DNA of 64,000 bases, from contig NZ_JADMJO010000003.1 in NCBI RefSeq assembly GCF_018780385.1, positions 558,001 through 622,000 on the forward strand, in the 5' to 3' direction. The stretch's first letter is position 1; every line of letters starts with the position of its first letter. Source of the DNA: Hydrogenophaga sp. Lineage in GTDB: Bacteria > Pseudomonadota > Gammaproteobacteria > Burkholderiales > Burkholderiaceae_C. Made by a program: the position numbers and the translations under genes. Below are positions 24,918 to 32,369 of this stretch, piece by piece. A model generated the notes under the pieces. That model was not told where the DNA came from and ran no database searches. It saw only the letters and a program-made list of their open reading frames with translations.

Positions 24918-27164
24918 ATGAAACAGTGGATGCGTTTGCGCTTGAAGCCCCAGTCGATCCGATCGCGCCTGATTCTGTTGGTGCTGGCCATCCTTTTGCC
25001 GTCCCTCGTGGCCGGGTTGTGGGTGGTGGGTCTCACCTTCAGGCTGGCGCGCGACACCAACGAGCGCCATCTTGAAGACACCGCGCGTGCGCTGTCGATG
25101 GTGCTGGACCTCGAACTCGCGAAACGATCGGGGGTGGTGCGTGGCCTGGCGCTCTCACGCATGCTGGATGCCGCACCCAACATTGCCCCCGGCACGCTGC
25201 GCGCATTCGACGAACAGGCGCGTCGCACGCTCACCGGCCTGGAGGGCTGGCTGGAGATGCGCAGCGCCGATCGCGTGTTCATCAATACCCGCTTGACTCC
25301 CGGCGAACTGCCTCGCTCCCTGGCGACAGGGGCCTTGGTGCCGTTGGTCGACACCCCCCAGATCCTGCCGTTGCGGGAAAGCGAGCAACTCGGGATCTAC
25401 CACGCTGCGCTGGTGCAACCGGTGCTGCGCGAAGGTCGCGCCGTGCTCAATCTCACCTTGACCGTGATGCCGCATGAATTCCAGCGCATCATCGACCAGC
25501 AAAAGATCAACGAACAGTGGGTGGCGGCGATCCTTGACAGCGAAGGCCGTCTTGTGGCGCGGCACCCCGGCGGTGCGGCGCATGCCGGACGCTATGCGAC
25601 CGAGGAACTGCGCCAGCGTTTGTCCACCGAACGGGAAGGCCTCCTGCACACGAAGTCGCTCGAGGGCAACGACATCACCATCTTCTTCAGCACGTCCGCA
25701 CAAGGCTGGACGTACGTCACCGGCATGCCCACGGCGCGCTTCGAAGGTGTGGTGCCGGAGGACGTGCGCAACGCGGCGCTCGCCACCTTGCTGATGCTGA
25801 CGCTGGCCATCGCCGCTGCCCTGGGGGTTTCGCGCAGCATCGTGCGCCCGATCCACGCCATCAAGCAACTCGCACTGGGCATGCGGGACGGGGGAGCCGT
25901 GCACGCGGATGCCACCGGCATCACCGAGTGCGACGACGTGGCCCAGGCCCTGGAGCGGGCCAGCGTATCGATTCGAGGTGCTCAGGTCGAGTTGGAGCAG
26001 CGCGTGGCTGAGGCCGTCGCCCTCACCCGCAACGCCGAACAGCGGATGTCGCACAGCCACCGGCTTGAGGCCCTGGGCCGGCTCACGGGTGGCGTGGCAC
26101 ACGACTTCAACAACCTGCTGGGCGTGATCAGCAACAGCGCGCACCTGATGCTGAGAATGACAAGCGACCCGGAGTTCATCTCGGCACTGGAGGCCTCCCT
26201 GCGGGCGGTGGGCGCCGGGAGCCGCCTGACCCAGCACCTGTCCCGGTTCGCCGGACGCCAACCAGTACGTCCTTGCGTCATCCACCTGGCGATCTTTCTG
26301 CCCGAAGCCGCCGATCTGATTCGCGCGTTGATGGGTCGCCATATCAAGCTCACGGTGGTGATCGACCCGTCGATGCCGACGTTGTTCGCCGATCCCAACG
26401 AGCTTGAACTTGCCCTGATCAACCTGGCGCTCAATGCCCGCGACGCCATCGCCGAACGTGGCCATGTCGAGCTTCGGACCTTGCGGGCCGAGCCCGACGA
26501 CTGTGCGGAGCTGGATCAGGAAGACTGCGTGGTCGTGTCCGTCACCGATGACGGACACGGTATGGGCGAGGACATCATCAAGCGGGTGTTCGAGCCCTTC
26601 TTCTCCACCAAGGACCACCTGCAGGCCACTGGGCTGGGGCTCAGCCAAGTGTACGGCTTCTGCCACCAGTCGGGGGGCACCGTCCGGATCAACAGCACGC
26701 CGGGGCTGGGCACCACGGTGAGCATGGTTTTGCCGGCGTCCGGTGCCAGCGAGCCCGCTGTTCCCCCCACCGGTGCCCGCCCATCCATCATCGGCGCCCG
26801 TGTGCTGCTGGTGGACGACAACGAGGAACTTCGCGGTGTCACCGCAGCGCTGCTGGCCACCTTCGGCTGTGAAGTGATTTCCAGCCCATCGCCCCAGGAG
26901 GCACTGCGCATCCTGCAGAACAACGGAAGCATCGACGTGGTGCTCACCGACGTGCTCATGCCCGGCCCCATGGATGGCGTCGCCCTGGCCAAACAAGTGC
27001 GCGAACTCATGCCTGCGTTGCCGGTGGTGTTGATCAGCGGCCACCGGGGCAACGCCGAGGACCTGGACTTCCCTTTCATCCAGAAGCCGTGCACGCCTGA
27101 GGCCCTGGTGGCTGCGCTTGAGAAGGCGATGGCTTTGCAGCGTGAGGGATGCACACCTCCCTGA
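24918..27164 (+). CDS. Hybrid sensor histidine kinase/response regulator
   Basis: 748 aa. TM1 ~18-41, periplasmic Cache-like sensor ~42-285 (WVAAILDSEGRLVARHP is a typical Cache strand), TM2 ~286-305, HAMP ~306-360, coiled coil, HisKA H-box GRLTGGVAHDFNNLLGV with His395, HATPase with NLALNARDA, DDGHGMG and TGLGLSQVYG, then a C-terminal receiver (LVDDNEELR ~631-639, phospho-Asp678 in VVLTDVLMPG, K723). The HDFNN-type H-box is shared by kinases that feed NtrC-like regulators, so the activator at 28535 is a candidate partner. It diverges from the OmpA-type gene over the shared 24806-24917 gap. Confidence 0.94.
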   Translation: MKQWMRLRLKPQSIRSRLILLVLAILLPSLVAGLWVVGLTFRLARDTNERHLEDTARALSMVLDLELAKRSGVVRGLALSRMLDAAPNIAPGTLRAFDEQARRTLTGLEGWLEMRSADRVFINTRLTPGELPRSLATGALVPLVDTPQILPLRESEQLGIYHAALVQPVLREGRAVLNLTLTVMPHEFQRIIDQQKINEQWVAAILDSEGRLVARHPGGAAHAGRYATEELRQRLSTEREGLLHTKSLEGNDITIFFSTSAQGWTYVTGMPTARFEGVVPEDVRNAALATLLMLTLAIAAALGVSRSIVRPIHAIKQLALGMRDGGAVHADATGITECDDVAQALERASVSIRGAQVELEQRVAEAVALTRNAEQRMSHSHRLEALGRLTGGVAHDFNNLLGVISNSAHLMLRMTSDPEFISALEASLRAVGAGSRLTQHLSRFAGRQPVRPCVIHLAIFLPEAADLIRALMGRHIKLTVVIDPSMPTLFADPNELELALINLALNARDAIAERGHVELRTLRAEPDDCAELDQEDCVVVSVTDDGHGMGEDIIKRVFEPFFSTKDHLQATGLGLSQVYGFCHQSGGTVRINSTPGLGTTVSMVLPASGASEPAVPPTGARPSIIGARVLLVDDNEELRGVTAALLATFGCEVISSPSPQEALRILQNNGSIDVVLTDVLMPGPMDGVALAKQVRELMPALPVVLISGHRGNAEDLDFPFIQKPCTPEALVAALEKAMALQREGCTPP

Positions 27165-27176
27165 CGCGTTGTTTCG

Positions 27177-27190
27177 GGAACGCCATGTGC
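27177..27190 (+). promoter_or_regulatory. Sigma-54-type promoter of the PA2169-like gene
   Basis: GGAACGCCATGTGC: correct spacing, same GGAACGCC start as the DUF4142 site, but GTGC at -12. Predicted start about 27202, 66 bases before ATG 27268. Confidence 0.5.
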
Positions 27191-27267
27191 CCATTGAAGG
27201 AGGGTCGAACACGACCAGACAGCCGGCTGACAGGCCCGGTTTCTACCCCAACCTTCAAAGGAATGTC

Positions 27268-27726
27268 ATGGACAACAAAGACGTGATCAAAACACTGAAC
27301 TCACTGATCGAAACTTCGAAAGATGGTGAGTATGGTTTTCGACTCTGCGCCGAGCACGCTCAAACCAGTCAGATCAAGGAGCTCTTTCTGACGAGGGCTG
27401 GCAGCTGCGCCCGGGCTGCCTCGGAACTTCAAACCCTGGTGATCCAGTACGGTGGCAAGGCGGAAACCGAAGGCTCCACGGCAGGCTCTCTGCACCGCGG
27501 CTGGGTCGCGGTCAAAGGCACCTTGGCGGGCTATTCCGATCTGAAAATGCTGGAAGAAGCAGAGCGCGGCGAAGACGCTGCATTGGACGCGTACCGCGAT
27601 GCCCTGCGTGATGAGGACCTGCCTTCGGACGTTCGCGCCGTGGTGGAGCGCCAGTACCAGGGGGTCAAGGAAAACCACGATCAGATGCGCAACTTGCGCA
27701 ACCGTGCGCGCGAGAGCAGCCACTGA
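27268..27726 (+). CDS. PA2169-family four-helix-bundle protein (DUF2383)
   Basis: 152 aa. DUF2383 pattern: VIKTLNSLIETSKDGEYGFRLCAEHAQTSQIKELFLTRAGSCARAASELQTLVIQYGG, then GWVAVKGTLAGYSDLKMLEEAERGEDAALDAYRDAL. It is a ferritin-like four-helix bundle without signal peptide; function unknown, often stress-induced. AAAGGA precedes the ATG. It converges with the 102-aa gene, with a hairpin between. Confidence 0.93.
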   Translation: MDNKDVIKTLNSLIETSKDGEYGFRLCAEHAQTSQIKELFLTRAGSCARAASELQTLVIQYGGKAETEGSTAGSLHRGWVAVKGTLAGYSDLKMLEEAERGEDAALDAYRDALRDEDLPSDVRAVVERQYQGVKENHDQMRNLRNRARESSH

Positions 27727-27735
27727 CCGATCTTG

Positions 27736-27749
27736 CCGGCCTTGGCCGG
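27736..27749. terminator. Hairpin between convergent genes at 27.7 kb
   Basis: CCGGCC-TT-GGCCGG followed by TTT, ten bases after the PA2169-like stop. The tight loop means the outer four pairs form the real stem. Confidence 0.5.
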
Positions 27750-27759
27750 TTTCACCCTC

Positions 27760-28068
27760 TCAACGCCGTGAAGGGCCTTCGCGGGGTTGAGGTGGTCGTT
27801 CCCGCTTCGGCTGTTCGGCGGCCAGTTCCGCATCGCTGTGGCCATCGCCCACCGGGTCGGCCGATTCGTCTTCCACCCCCGGACTTGGGAGCGCCGTGCC
27901 ACCCTCCTCGGGAACAACCGGGGAGGGTGGCACGGTGGCCAGAGGGGCGTGAGGATCCAGCAGCGCGCAGGGCGGGGACTCCGAACCAGGCTGATCTTTG
28001 CGGGTGGCCTGGCACACCACTTCTTCCACACTGGCGCACTCCAGAGCGCTGAGTTTCTTCTCGGTCAT
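27760..28068 (-). CDS. Hypothetical protein translationally coupled to the DUF883-like gene
   Basis: 102 aa, unrecognised. It starts MTEKKLSALECASVEEVVCQATRKD with two Cys, and the rest is Pro/Glu/Asp-rich and probably disordered. Its ATG lies one base after the TGA of the DUF883-like gene, which argues for a real gene. Two other minus-strand frames cross the region but lack a good start. Confidence 0.55.
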   Translation of the reverse strand: MTEKKLSALECASVEEVVCQATRKDQPGSESPPCALLDPHAPLATVPPSPVVPEEGGTALPSPGVEDESADPVGDGHSDAELAAEQPKRERPPQPREGPSRR

Positions 28069-28069
28069 C

Positions 28070-28414
28070 TCAACGGGTCACGCGCGCCACAAGCGCACCG
28101 ACAGCGAAGGCCAGCAGAACAGACGACAACGGATGCTGACGCACCGTCTCGCGCACGCTCTGCGTCCACTCATCGCCGCGTTCGCGCAAATGTTGTGCCT
28201 GTTCATGCAAGGCTTCGCTTGCGTGGGCAACGCCCGACTCCAGTTTCTGCACTGCCGGGCCGGCCTTGTCTGCGAAGCGATCCACAGCGCTGTGTGCACT
28301 ATCGGTCACACGGTTCAGGATGTCCTTGCCCTGGCCTTCCACTGAGGTTTGTCCAGCGGGCCGGGAGAAATCTGATGAGCCCATCGGGGTGGGGCGAGTT
28401 GTGCTGTCAGCCAT
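28070..28414 (-). CDS. DUF883/YqjD-like membrane-anchored protein
   Basis: 114 aa. Helical heptad-rich centre (NRVTDSAHSAVDRFADKAGPAVQKLESGVAHASEALHEQAQHLRERGDEWTQSVRETVRQHP) and a C-terminal transmembrane helix LSSVLLAFAVGALVARVTR, the DUF883 architecture that in E. coli tethers stationary-phase ribosomes. AGGAG precedes the ATG. The sigma-54-like promoter at 28495-28508 is identical to that of the BON gene. Confidence 0.85.
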   Translation of the reverse strand: MADSTTRPTPMGSSDFSRPAGQTSVEGQGKDILNRVTDSAHSAVDRFADKAGPAVQKLESGVAHASEALHEQAQHLRERGDEWTQSVRETVRQHPLSSVLLAFAVGALVARVTR

Positions 28415-28494
28415 TGCGGTCTCCTAAAAGGACGTGAAGGAAAAGAATCTCGCGGGGGCGGCGCTTGGGCCATCCCCGGAGACCCTTTGTCACG

Positions 28495-28508
28495 GCAATC
28501 GGCATGCC
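28495..28508 (-). promoter_or_regulatory. Sigma-54-type promoter of the DUF883-like gene
   Basis: Minus strand GGCATGCCGATTGC. Predicted start about 28483, 69 bases before ATG 28414. Confidence 0.72.
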
Positions 28509-28534
28509 GGGACCAAGCCCCGATCGAGGAAATC

Positions 28535-29974
28535 TCAGCCTTCGCCGCCCTCGGTACCTTTGTCGGCCGTGTACTGTTTGAGACGGTTGTAAAGCGTCTT
28601 CAAACTGATCCCCAATGCCGCCGCCGTGCGCTCCTTTTGATGCCGGTAGTGGCGAAGCGTGGCCAGAATGATGGTCTGCTCCGCCTCGGCGAGCGTCACC
28701 CCCATCGAGATGACGATCGAATCGCCCTGCGCGCGCGGCTCGGCGGGTGCGGGCTCGGGCTCGCGCGTGCTCACCTCCACGGGCACCGGTGTGGCGGCCG
28801 GGACATGGGCATGATCGTCCACCTGCCGGGGCAGCCACTGTGCGTCAATGTGTGAGTCCAGCGACATCACGTAAGCCCGGTACACCGCGTTGCGCAGCTC
28901 CCTCACATTGCCTGGCCATGGGTAGCGGGCGAGTTGCTCGAGCGCCTCGGGTGTGAAGGTCTTGCTCTTGCCCTCCTGCGTGCTGACCATGCGCAGAAAG
29001 TGCTCTGCCAGCAGACCCACGTCCGAGAGTCGCTCACGCAGCGGCGGCAACTCGATGGGAAACACATTGAGTCGATACATCAGGTCTTCGCGCAGGCGCC
29101 CGTTGGCCACCGCTTGTGCCGGAGGTCGGTTGGTGGCGGCGACGATGCGCACGTCGGTCTCCTGGGTCTGGGTGGCGCCCACCCGCATGAAACGCCCGGT
29201 CTCCAGCACACGCAAGAGCTTCACCTGCAGGTCCAGGGGCATTTCCGTTATTTCATCCAGAAACAGGGTGCCGCCCGCGGCACGTTCGAAGAAGCCCTGG
29301 TGTTGGCGCTCGGCGCCCGTGAAGCTGCCCTTCTCGTGGCCAAAGATTTCACTTTCGATCAGGTTGGGCGAGATCGCTCCGCAGTTGACCGCCAGGAACG
29401 GCATCTTGCGCCGGCGGCTCAGCTCGTGAATGGTCTGGGCAACCACTTCCTTGCCGGTTCCACTTTCCCCCGTGATGAACACGGTGACGCCGGTGCCCGC
29501 CACACGGGAAATCTGCTCATACACGCGTCTCATGTTGGGAGCGCGCCCCCAGAGCTGCCCGAAATGCCCGTCGCTGGCAAGTTTTTCCGTCAAATCTGCC
29601 ACTTCGGCCTGAAGCACGGCAGGCTTCGTCACGCGCGAGAGCACGCCTTGCAGATGCTTGAGGTTGATGGGTTTGACGATGTAGTCCACCGCACCCAGAC
29701 GCAGCGCAAGAATGGACGTTTCCAGACTCGCGTGGCCGGTGATGAGCACCACCTCGGAATTGGACAGGAGCTCAGGATCCTTGAACAGGTCCATGCCGCT
29801 CCCGTCGGGCAGGCGCAGATCGAGCAGCACGATGTCGGGCTGTTGAAGCGCGAGCTGTTTGCGCGCATCCAACAAGTTGGAGGCGGTGGACACCGTGAGG
29901 CCTTCGCTGGCGATCAACGCCTTGAGCGACGCGGCCGAATCCACATCGTCCTCGACGATCAAGGCGTGAGTCAT
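28535..29974 (-). CDS. Sigma-54-dependent NtrC-family response regulator
   Basis: 479 aa. REC ~1-115 (VEDDVDSAASL, phospho-Asp52 in IVLLDLRLPDGSG, K101), AAA+ ~140-370 with Walker A GESGTGKE (169-176), the sigma-54 contact loop GSFTGA (216-221, in place of the commoner GAFTGA), Walker B GTLFLDEI (235-242) and sensor RLNVFPIELPPLRER, then a Fis-type HTH near the C-terminus (ERTAAALGISLKTLYNRLKQY). It is an enhancer-binding activator and the only one in the window, so it is the best candidate activator of the -24/-12 promoters found around it. It has no such site of its own. Confidence 0.96.
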   Translation of the reverse strand: MTHALIVEDDVDSAASLKALIASEGLTVSTASNLLDARKQLALQQPDIVLLDLRLPDGSGMDLFKDPELLSNSEVVLITGHASLETSILALRLGAVDYIVKPINLKHLQGVLSRVTKPAVLQAEVADLTEKLASDGHFGQLWGRAPNMRRVYEQISRVAGTGVTVFITGESGTGKEVVAQTIHELSRRRKMPFLAVNCGAISPNLIESEIFGHEKGSFTGAERQHQGFFERAAGGTLFLDEITEMPLDLQVKLLRVLETGRFMRVGATQTQETDVRIVAATNRPPAQAVANGRLREDLMYRLNVFPIELPPLRERLSDVGLLAEHFLRMVSTQEGKSKTFTPEALEQLARYPWPGNVRELRNAVYRAYVMSLDSHIDAQWLPRQVDDHAHVPAATPVPVEVSTREPEPAPAEPRAQGDSIVISMGVTLAEAEQTIILATLRHYRHQKERTAAALGISLKTLYNRLKQYTADKGTEGGEG

Positions 29975-30250
29975 GCATTCACCAATCTGGAAGTTTTCAA
30001 GGCGACCCGCCGCACAGCCGGCGGCAAAGTGGACGGGCGCGCAAGCCGCAGCTTGCAGACTGTTCCGTTGGCCCCGACCCTACCGCCCTTCAAGCGAAGC
30101 GACATGATGCCACTTTCCGCACGATTTCTGAATCCTCAGAGCGCGGCAACGAGCTCTTTGATGATAGGGCGAGCCGGCACTGGCTGATGTGCGCCAGCGC
30201 ACCAACCCAGACGTTTGAAGGAGGGGGCGGCAAATATTACCGACAGTTTT

Positions 30251-30529
30251 TCAAGTCCATCGGGCCATTCCCACGATGATTTGCCCAGGTGTGCTGGGTG
30301 GCTCCTGAACGGGTGCATGTTCGGGTGACACCGGTGGATCGTTCACATCGGGAGGCAACTCCGTCGGCAGCTCTGGCGGTGCCTCGGGAAAAGGTGGTGT
30401 GGGAGAAGGAACACCGGGAGTGGGTGACGGCACGTCTGGTGAATGGTCCATTCGCGCGGGGAAGAACATCGCTTCCTGGTCCGTCGGTGAACCGGGCACG
30501 CGCTGGGCGTGCAAAAACCCGATGGTCAT
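30251..30529 (-). CDS. Small proline-rich hypothetical protein
   Basis: 92 aa. The first ~28 residues (MTIGFLHAQRVPGSPTDQE, then MFFPARMD) precede a Pro/Glu-rich region of alternating PxPP-like units (PSPTPGVPSPTPPFPEAPPELP). No membrane segment; probably disordered. GGAG lies before ATG 30529, and a perfect sigma-54-like promoter at 30605-30618 gives a 64-base leader, which supports a real gene. Function unknown. Confidence 0.6.
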   Translation of the reverse strand: MTIGFLHAQRVPGSPTDQEAMFFPARMDHSPDVPSPTPGVPSPTPPFPEAPPELPTELPPDVNDPPVSPEHAPVQEPPSTPGQIIVGMARWT

Positions 30530-30604
30530 GGTGTTCTCCAGTGACCACGAACACGGAGATGTCCACGGGCACGCGGTTGAGTTGGGGAGGGGGCCCATAT
30601 CGCG

Positions 30605-30618
30605 GCAACTTGCGTGCC
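30605..30618 (-). promoter_or_regulatory. Sigma-54-type promoter of the proline-rich gene
   Basis: Minus strand GGCACGCAAGTTGC, a full match to the consensus. It is 32 bases from the opposite-facing site at 30651. Confidence 0.75.
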
Positions 30619-30650
30619 CGCGCACGATCCGCTGAAAGGTCGCCGCTGTT

Positions 30651-30664
30651 GGCACCTCGATTGC
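30651..30664 (+). promoter_or_regulatory. Sigma-54-type promoter of the Crp/Fnr gene
   Basis: GGCACCTCGATTGC preceded by T; one mismatch. Predicted start about 30676, 53 bases before ATG 30729. Confidence 0.73.
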
Positions 30665-30728
30665 CACACGCAGGAGCCCCTCGCGAAAAGTCAAACAAGG
30701 GCATCTCCCTACCCCACAGGAAACCCAT

Positions 30729-31469
30729 ATGTCACAACACTCCAGCCCCTTCGACAACCGCCTGCTTGCCGCCCTCGGGAAGGTTGAATGGTTGCGCTTG
30801 CAGCCCTATGTGGAACGTGTGGAGCTCCATCGACATCAACCTTTGTATGCGCCGGGCGAAACCATGTCACACGCCTATTTCCCCACCACGGCCATCGTTT
30901 CCATGATGCACGTGACAGAAAGCGGTGCCTGCGCAGAATCAGCGCTGGTGGGCAATGACGGCATGCTGGGCGTGTGCCTCTTCATGAGTGGTGGATCCAC
31001 CTGCGGCAGCGCCCTGGTGATGACCGCGGGCGAGGCCTGGCGTCTGCCGGCAGGCGTGCTCAAGCATGAGTTCAATCTGGCCGGCTCGACCATGCGCATC
31101 CTGCTGCACTACACCCAGGCATTGCTCACACAGACGTCGCAGCGTGCGATTTGCACGCGGCACCACCTGATCACGCAGCAGGTTGCGGTCTGCCTGCTGC
31201 AACAGGCCGACCGCACCACCAGCGCCGAGGTGCTCATGACGCAGGAGCAGATCGCCGCTCGACTGGGCGTGCGGCGCGAAGGCGTCACGGAGGGTGCGGG
31301 GACGCTTCAGAAGCTCGGTCTGATTCGATATGCCCGCGGTCATGTCGAAGTGCTCGACCGGGAAGGCCTGGAAGAACAAGCCTGTGAGTGCTACGCCCTG
31401 CTGCGCGACGAATACCAGCGCCTGCTGCCGATGGCAGCTTGCCAGCAGTGCCTGGAGGTCGCCGCTTAG
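30729..31469 (+). CDS. Crp/Fnr-family transcriptional regulator
   Basis: 246 aa. cNMP-like beta-barrel ~20-130 (LHRHQPLYAPGETMSHAYFPTTAIVSMMHV), dimer helix, C-terminal winged HTH ~165-225 (MTQEQIAARLGVRREGVTEGAGTLQKLGLIRYARGHVEVLD). It lacks the Fnr N-terminal Cys cluster and the cAMP-binding RSA signature, so the ligand is unknown. It has ten Cys overall, with a C-terminal CQQC. A sigma-54-like promoter suggests it is a second-tier regulator in the island cascade. It converges with ku, 18 bases between stops. Confidence 0.9.
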   Translation: MSQHSSPFDNRLLAALGKVEWLRLQPYVERVELHRHQPLYAPGETMSHAYFPTTAIVSMMHVTESGACAESALVGNDGMLGVCLFMSGGSTCGSALVMTAGEAWRLPAGVLKHEFNLAGSTMRILLHYTQALLTQTSQRAICTRHHLITQQVAVCLLQQADRTTSAEVLMTQEQIAARLGVRREGVTEGAGTLQKLGLIRYARGHVEVLDREGLEEQACECYALLRDEYQRLLPMAACQQCLEVAA

Positions 31470-31487
31470 CGTCTCCCATCCACCCAC

Positions 31488-32369
31488 TCAAGCGCGCCGC
31501 TTGTTGGCGGCCTTGGTTGCGGCGCGGCGTTTCGGCGTCGCAGCTGCACTGGGTGGTTCGGGTTTCTCCTTGCGCTGCGCCAGGCTGCGCGCCAGCAGTT
31601 GGGTGAGGTCGACGACATTGGACGGCGCGGCATTTTGCGGCGCGTCTTCCACGGGCGTGACGGATTTCGTGTCGCCTGACGCCAGCTTCTGGTCCACCAA
31701 CGCCTGCACGGCGTTGACGAACCGGTTCTCGTACTGCTGCGCGTCCCAGGGCTGGATCATGTCGCTGATCAACTGGGTGGCCAGCTTCAGTTCGGCCGCC
31801 TTCACGCCCGCCGCGGTCTTGCCCGCGGGCGGCAGCTTCAGCTGGTCCACCGGGCGGATCTCGCTGGCCCAGCGGATGGTGTTGAGCACCAACGCAGACC
31901 CCATGGGAATCAGCGCCGCCAGGTGTTCCTTGGTGTGCATCACCACGCGCGAAATGCCGATCACCCCGGCTTCGAACATGGCTTCGCGCAGCAGCGCGTA
32001 AACCTTCTCGCCCTTGCCGATCGGCTCCAGGTAATACGGCTTCTCCAGCAGCAGGAAAGGAATCTCGGCCGCGGTGACGAAGGCCTCGATCTCGATGGTT
32101 TGGGTGGAGTTGGGGAGCGCGGCCTTGATCTGCTCGTCGCTGATGAGCACGTACTCGCCATCGTCCTGCTGGATGCCCTTGACCACATCGTCGCCGGTGA
32201 TGGGCTTGCCGGTGCGCTTGTTGATGCGCTGGTAGCCCACCGGGTCCATCGAGCGCCGGTCGAGCCAGTCGAAGTCGATGCCGGCGTCTTGCGACGCCGG
32301 GTACACCGCCACCGGCACATGGACGAGTCCAAAGCTGATGGCGCCTTTCCAGATCACGCGTGGACTCAT
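31488..32369 (-). CDS. ku: Ku protein (bacterial NHEJ)
   Basis: 293 aa. Ku-core sequence from the start (RVIWKGAISFGLVHVPVAVYPASQ), GYQRINKRTGKPI, DDVVKGIQQDDGEYVLISDEQI, YLEPIGKGEKVYALLREAM and MGSALVLNTIRWASEIRP. The C-terminus is a Lys/Arg-rich tail (PKRRAATKAANKRRA) that helps DNA binding and LigD recruitment. Homodimeric double-strand-end binder. Its ATG overlaps the ligD stop by four bases (ATGA), so the two are translated together. Confidence 0.97.
   Translation of the reverse strand: MSPRVIWKGAISFGLVHVPVAVYPASQDAGIDFDWLDRRSMDPVGYQRINKRTGKPITGDDVVKGIQQDDGEYVLISDEQIKAALPNSTQTIEIEAFVTAAEIPFLLLEKPYYLEPIGKGEKVYALLREAMFEAGVIGISRVVMHTKEHLAALIPMGSALVLNTIRWASEIRPVDQLKLPPAGKTAAGVKAAELKLATQLISDMIQPWDAQQYENRFVNAVQALVDQKLASGDTKSVTPVEDAPQNAAPSNVVDLTQLLARSLAQRKEKPEPPSAAATPKRRAATKAANKRRA

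Noticed and set aside
25155-27212. 685-codon minus-strand frame opposite the hybrid kinase
   Set aside because: Antisense shadow; the plus frame has H-box, N/G boxes and a receiver.
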